Part shown: piece by piece, positions 4,106-5,541 of the stretch
How the letters are laid out: the number at the start of each line of letters is the position of its first letter
Numbering within the stretch: position 1 is the first letter of the stretch
Source: Deltaproteobacteria bacterium
Lineage (GTDB): Bacteria > Desulfobacterota > Desulfobacteria > Desulfobacterales > JAABPS01
Length of the DNA: 5,541 nt
NCBI GenBank assembly: GCA_019309685.1
Contig: JAFDFT010000187.1
Span: 1 to 5,541, forward strand
Direction of reading: 5' to 3'
Program-made: the position numbers and the translations under genes
Notes under the pieces: generated by a model
Told to the model about the DNA's origin: nothing
Databases searched by the model: none
Seen by the model: the letters and a program-made list of their open reading frames with translations, nothing else

Positions 4106-5541
4106 ATGAACGATGGCATAAAAAAATACGTTGGCGCGGTTGATCAGGGGACGACCAGCACACGATTTGTCATTTTTAATCGAAAAGGCGAGATGATCTC
4201 AATGCATCAGATTGAGCACAAACAGATTTATCCGAAACCAGACTGGGTAGAGCATGATGCTGAAGAGATTAAAAGCAATACATTTAAAGTAGTTAAAGGC
4301 GCTATGGAAAAGGCGAAAATAAGCGCTGAAGAACTTGCCGCGATTGGTGTAACAAACCAGCGGGAAACCACTGTTGTGTGGAACAAAAAAACCGGCAAAC
4401 CTTATTACAACGCCATTGTCTGGCAGGACACCCGGACAGATGAGATATGCAAGCGCCTTGCTATAAAAGGAGATATGGATTGCTTCAGGGAAAGAGTTGG
4501 ACTTCCCCTTGCTACATATTTTTCCGGGCCTAAGATAAAATGGATTCTTGATAATGTGGATGGCGTAAAAGCGGCGGCAGAAAATGGTGAGGCGTTGTTT
4601 GGCAATATGGACACATGGATTATCTGGTGGCTCACCGGAGGACCGAAAGGGGGCGTGCACATTACAGATGTTACCAATGCCAGCAGAACGATGCTAATGA
4701 ATATTCAAACCCTTGAATGGGATCAGGAAATGCTTAGGCGGATGGAAGTTCCGGTGAAAATGCTTCCTCAAATCAGATCTTCAAGTGAGATCTACGGGCA
4801 TACGGCAATTGATGATATCATGGATGGAGAAGTTCCTGTTTCCGGTGATCTGGGCGATCAGCAGGCAGCCTTATTCGGGCAGGCATGTTTTGAACAAGGA
4901 GAAGCCAAAAACACGTATGGGACAGGCTGTTTTCTCTTGATGAACCTGGGGGAGAACCTGGTTCATTCAACGCATGGACTTCTGACGACCGTGGCGTACA
5001 GGATCGGAAACCGGCCTGCTGTTTACGCTTTGGAAGGTTCTATCGCCATTGCCGGGTCTCTGGTTCAATGGCTCAGAGATAATATTGGGTTGATCAAGAA
5101 CTCTCCAGATATAGAAGAACTGGCAAAAACCGTGTCGGATAATGGAGGCATTTATTTTGTGCCCGCGTTTTCGGGCCTTTTTGCTCCGCATTGGAGAAGC
5201 GATGCGAGAGGGCTTATTATCGGAATGACCCATTATATAAACAAAGGTCATATTGCAAGAGCCGTGCTGGAGGCGTCTGCATTTCAGGCAAGAGAGATTT
5301 TTGAAGCCATGGAAAAAGATTCGGGGGTTCATCTTAAATCATTGAAGGTTGATGGCGGGATGGTAAAGAATGAACTTTTAATGCAGTTTCAGGCAGATAT
5401 TCTTGGGATCCCTGTTATACGTCCGACAGTCATTGAAACCACAGTCCTTGGTGCAGCATACGCGGCCGGGCTGGCGGTTGGGTTCAAAAAAAAAAAAAAA
5501 GAACTGAAAGCGAACTGGTCGAAAGATAAGGAGTGGAAGGC
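4106..5541 (+). CDS. glpK: Glycerol kinase, 3' end cut by the window
   Basis: Open from ATG 4106 to the window edge: 478 complete codons with no stop. Glycerol kinases are about 500 residues, so only some 20-25 are missing. It phosphorylates glycerol with ATP to sn-glycerol-3-phosphate in the cytoplasm (FGGY sugar kinase family). Diagnostic segments are VDQGTTSTR (phosphate loop, D13), TNQRETTVVW with R86 and E87, WQDTRT with W106, GLPLATYFSGPK with Y138, DVTNASRTML, GDQQAALFGQ with the catalytic base D251, YGTGCFLLMN with F276, VDGGMVKNELLMQFQADILGIPV, and ETTVLGAAYAAGLAVGF. The positions match the E. coli glycerol-binding residues with small offsets. The start follows AGGGGG (4094-4099). 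An A15 run encodes K461-K465 where the family usually has W-K and three variable residues. Length and frame are preserved, since the following ELKANW matches the family. Confidence 0.96.
   Translation, partial: MNDGIKKYVGAVDQGTTSTRFVIFNRKGEMISMHQIEHKQIYPKPDWVEHDAEEIKSNTFKVVKGAMEKAKISAEELAAIGVTNQRETTVVWNKKTGKPYYNAIVWQDTRTDEICKRLAIKGDMDCFRERVGLPLATYFSGPKIKWILDNVDGVKAAAENGEALFGNMDTWIIWWLTGGPKGGVHITDVTNASRTMLMNIQTLEWDQEMLRRMEVPVKMLPQIRSSSEIYGHTAIDDIMDGEVPVSGDLGDQQAALFGQACFEQGEAKNTYGTGCFLLMNLGENLVHSTHGLLTTVAYRIGNRPAVYALEGSIAIAGSLVQWLRDNIGLIKNSPDIEELAKTVSDNGGIYFVPAFSGLFAPHWRSDARGLIIGMTHYINKGHIARAVLEASAFQAREIFEAMEKDSGVHLKSLKVDGGMVKNELLMQFQADILGIPVIRPTVIETTVLGAAYAAGLAVGFKKKKKELKANWSKDKEWK
5486..5500 (+). 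repeat. A15 homopolymer inside glpK
   Basis: Fifteen consecutive adenines encode five lysines at codons 461-465. The reading frame on both sides matches glycerol kinase, so the length as given is in frame. Runs this long are prone to replication and transcription slippage, and also to sequencing error. Confidence 0.9.

Noticed and set aside
4199..5332. Minus-strand open frames opposite glpK
   Set aside because: The opposite strand encodes glycerol kinase with family motifs throughout; these frames are its antisense shadows.

Overview
This is a stretch of bacterial chromosome with moderate, slightly AT-rich composition, strong Shine-Dalgarno sites, compact genes, and intergenic spaces filled with palindromic repeats. 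The gene set is small metabolic enzymes plus an uncharacterised protein. Codon use, the GlpK sequence and the dense repeats remind me of sulfate-reducing Desulfobacterota (Desulfobacterales-like). That assignment is inference: no rRNA or other marker gene is present. There is no transposase, phage gene, CRISPR array, tRNA or rRNA.

Layout. Positions 1-170 hold the C-terminal end of an unidentified cysteine-rich protein. A perfect 23-bp palindrome (223-245) precedes a small PHP-domain metal-dependent phosphoesterase (266-952). A short-chain dehydrogenase/reductase (1154-1912) follows. The next 489 bp (1913-2401) have no gene and are packed with three different palindromic repeat families. Next is an unrecognised protein built from two copies of one domain (2402-2983). 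A cytoplasmic-type glycerophosphodiester phosphodiesterase lies on the minus strand (3211-3909). Divergent from it, glycerol kinase glpK (4106 onward) runs off the right edge of the window, lacking only about its last 20-25 codons.

The most striking structure is a non-coding element of about 169 bp present three times (938-1138, 1912-2080, 2982-3150), always in the same orientation and always exactly at the 3' end of a plus-strand gene. The stop codon of each of those three genes lies in, or overlaps, the first bases of the element. The two ends of each element are imperfect inverted repeats of about 40 bp, and the interior holds small hairpins, so a transcript could fold into a multi-branched, cloverleaf-like structure. 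It looks like a MITE or large REP-like element that has become the 3' boundary of transcripts.

Genes working together: the phosphodiesterase releases sn-glycerol-3-phosphate from glycerophosphodiesters and glycerol kinase makes the same compound from glycerol. The divergent pair therefore forms a small glycerol-3-phosphate supply module. glpK carries two long adenine runs, one (A12) inside its likely promoter and one (A15) in its coding sequence; both are candidate slippage sites. The PHP protein and the SDR may be cotranscribed, but no pathway linking them is evident. The SDR has lost two of the four usual active-site residues.
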